From: a bacterium
Lineage (GTDB): Bacteria; Electryoneota; Electryoneia; Electryoneales; Electryoneaceae
DNA: 5,480 nt
Assembly: GCA_014729955.1 (NCBI GenBank)
Contig: WJJA01000310.1
Span: 1 to 5,480, forward strand
Reading direction: 5' to 3'
The notes under the pieces are model-generated. The model saw only the letters and a program-made list of their open reading frames with translations. It had not been told where the DNA came from and ran no database searches. Each line of letters starts with the position of its first letter. Positions within the stretch are counted from its first letter, which is position 1. Shown here in pieces: positions 4,964 through 5,480 of the stretch. The position numbers were made by a program, and so were the translations under genes.

Positions 4964-5480
4964 ATGAAAGCTTTAGAGTGTATGGCGATCGTTGTGTCCT
5001 GGGCCTGCGTGCTTTTCGCTGACGGTCCTATCAATGCGAACGCCACTACTGAGGCCAGAAAGCTGCTGGCCTACATGGAGAACTGGCCGTCGGGCAAAAA
5101 CGGTTCTATCTTCGGTCAAAACGGTGAGAAGGAGGCGGTTGCGATTCACGATGCGACGGGAAAGTGGCCAGGCCTGTACGAGAAGTATCTGTGGCAACGA
5201 GTGAACAGGAGCAGCGACCCGCAGTTGTATGCCAAGAACTGGCTCGAAGGATGGAAAAAGGCCGAGAGCTATCGCCAGACACTTGTTGATTTTTACAAGC
5301 GGGGGGCGATTGTCAGCCTGCATATGCCTATCCCCAATCCGAAGAACAAGACCGAGCAGGGCGACAAGGATTTCACCGATGCCGATATGCGCAAGGCGTA
5401 TACCGAAGACGGAAACAGTATCAACAAGAACCTGCAGTTCTGGCTCGACAGCCTCTGCGATCATGTCGAGTGGATCCACA
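4964..5480 (+). CDS. Exported glycoside hydrolase, GH26-like (beta-mannanase type), 5' part only
   Basis: The frame is open from the start to the window edge, giving the first 172 residues. GH26 enzymes are mostly endo-beta-1,4-mannanases, with some xylanases and lichenases, and act outside the cytoplasm. Residues 1-19 are a short signal peptide (MAIVVSWACVLFA, cleavage before DGP). The mature start fits the family: a helix (EARKLLAYMENW), then IFGQNGE (49-55), matching the early FGQ/GQ motif, then TGKWPGLY (65-72), where GH26 proteins have the G-x-x-P-A motif. AESYRQTLVDFYKRGAIVSLHMPIPNP (100-126) matches the family's strand with Gly, Trp/His and Asn-Pro. The two catalytic glutamates and the C-terminus lie beyond the window, so activity and any accessory or sorting domain cannot be judged. 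The start is the third of three ATG codons, seven bases after AAGGAG. Cys15 could suggest a lipobox, but the preceding residues (VSWA) do not fit well. It shares the strand of the regulator, 593 bases downstream. Hydrolase identity is likely; the GH26 assignment comes from motifs alone. Confidence 0.78.
   Translation, partial: MKALECMAIVVSWACVLFADGPINANATTEARKLLAYMENWPSGKNGSIFGQNGEKEAVAIHDATGKWPGLYEKYLWQRVNRSSDPQLYAKNWLEGWKKAESYRQTLVDFYKRGAIVSLHMPIPNPKNKTEQGDKDFTDADMRKAYTEDGNSINKNLQFWLDSLCDHVEWIH

Noticed and set aside
4985..5008. Possible lipoprotein cleavage site at Cys15 of the GH26-like enzyme
   Set aside because: The residues before the Cys (VSWA) do not fit the usual lipobox with a Leu/Val at -3 and small residues after it; a normal signal peptidase I site after LFA is more likely.
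1..5480. CRISPR array, tRNA, rRNA, IS element or attachment site
   Set aside because: No regular spaced repeats, cloverleaf or rRNA motifs, transposase motifs or terminal inverted repeats were seen on either strand.

Overview
The window is GC-rich, densely coding bacterial DNA, apparently from a polysaccharide-degrading Gram-negative. It has two exported glycoside hydrolases, one (GH30-like) ending in a type-IX-secretion-like C-terminal sorting segment, and a membrane-spanning AraC regulator with a large extracytoplasmic part. That combination fits lineages such as Fibrobacterota/Chitinivibrionia, Bacteroidota or related candidate phyla. The assignment is an inference; no RNA gene or phylogenetic marker is present to settle it.

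Layout. Positions 1-190 hold no convincing gene, only a weak possible terminator for the leftward gene. Positions 191-1771 (minus strand) encode a secreted GH30-family enzyme with both catalytic glutamates visible. Positions 1772-1979 are a divergent intergenic region with a -10-like element facing the GH30 gene and two short perfect dyads that are candidate operators. Positions 1980-4370 (plus strand) encode a 796-residue one-component transmembrane regulator: signal peptide, about 580 residues of beta-rich ectodomain (LamG-like, FN3-like and a juxtamembrane region), one transmembrane helix, and a cytoplasmic AraC-type double helix-turn-helix. Positions 4371-4963 are a roughly 590-base non-coding stretch with a REP-like inverted repeat, an 8-base perfect inverted repeat and one doubtful 24-codon ORF with a good Shine-Dalgarno sequence. 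From 4964 to the window end runs the 5' part of an exported GH26-like (beta-mannanase-type) enzyme, cut off by the window edge.

Working model (inference): the AraC protein senses a glycan, or a state of the cell surface, outside the cytoplasmic membrane. It signals through its single helix to its own DNA-binding domain and controls the divergent GH30 gene and perhaps the downstream GH26 gene, without a histidine kinase or response regulator. This would be a compact sense-and-degrade locus for hemicellulose (xylan/glucan by GH30, mannan by GH26). The most notable item is the architecture of the regulator.
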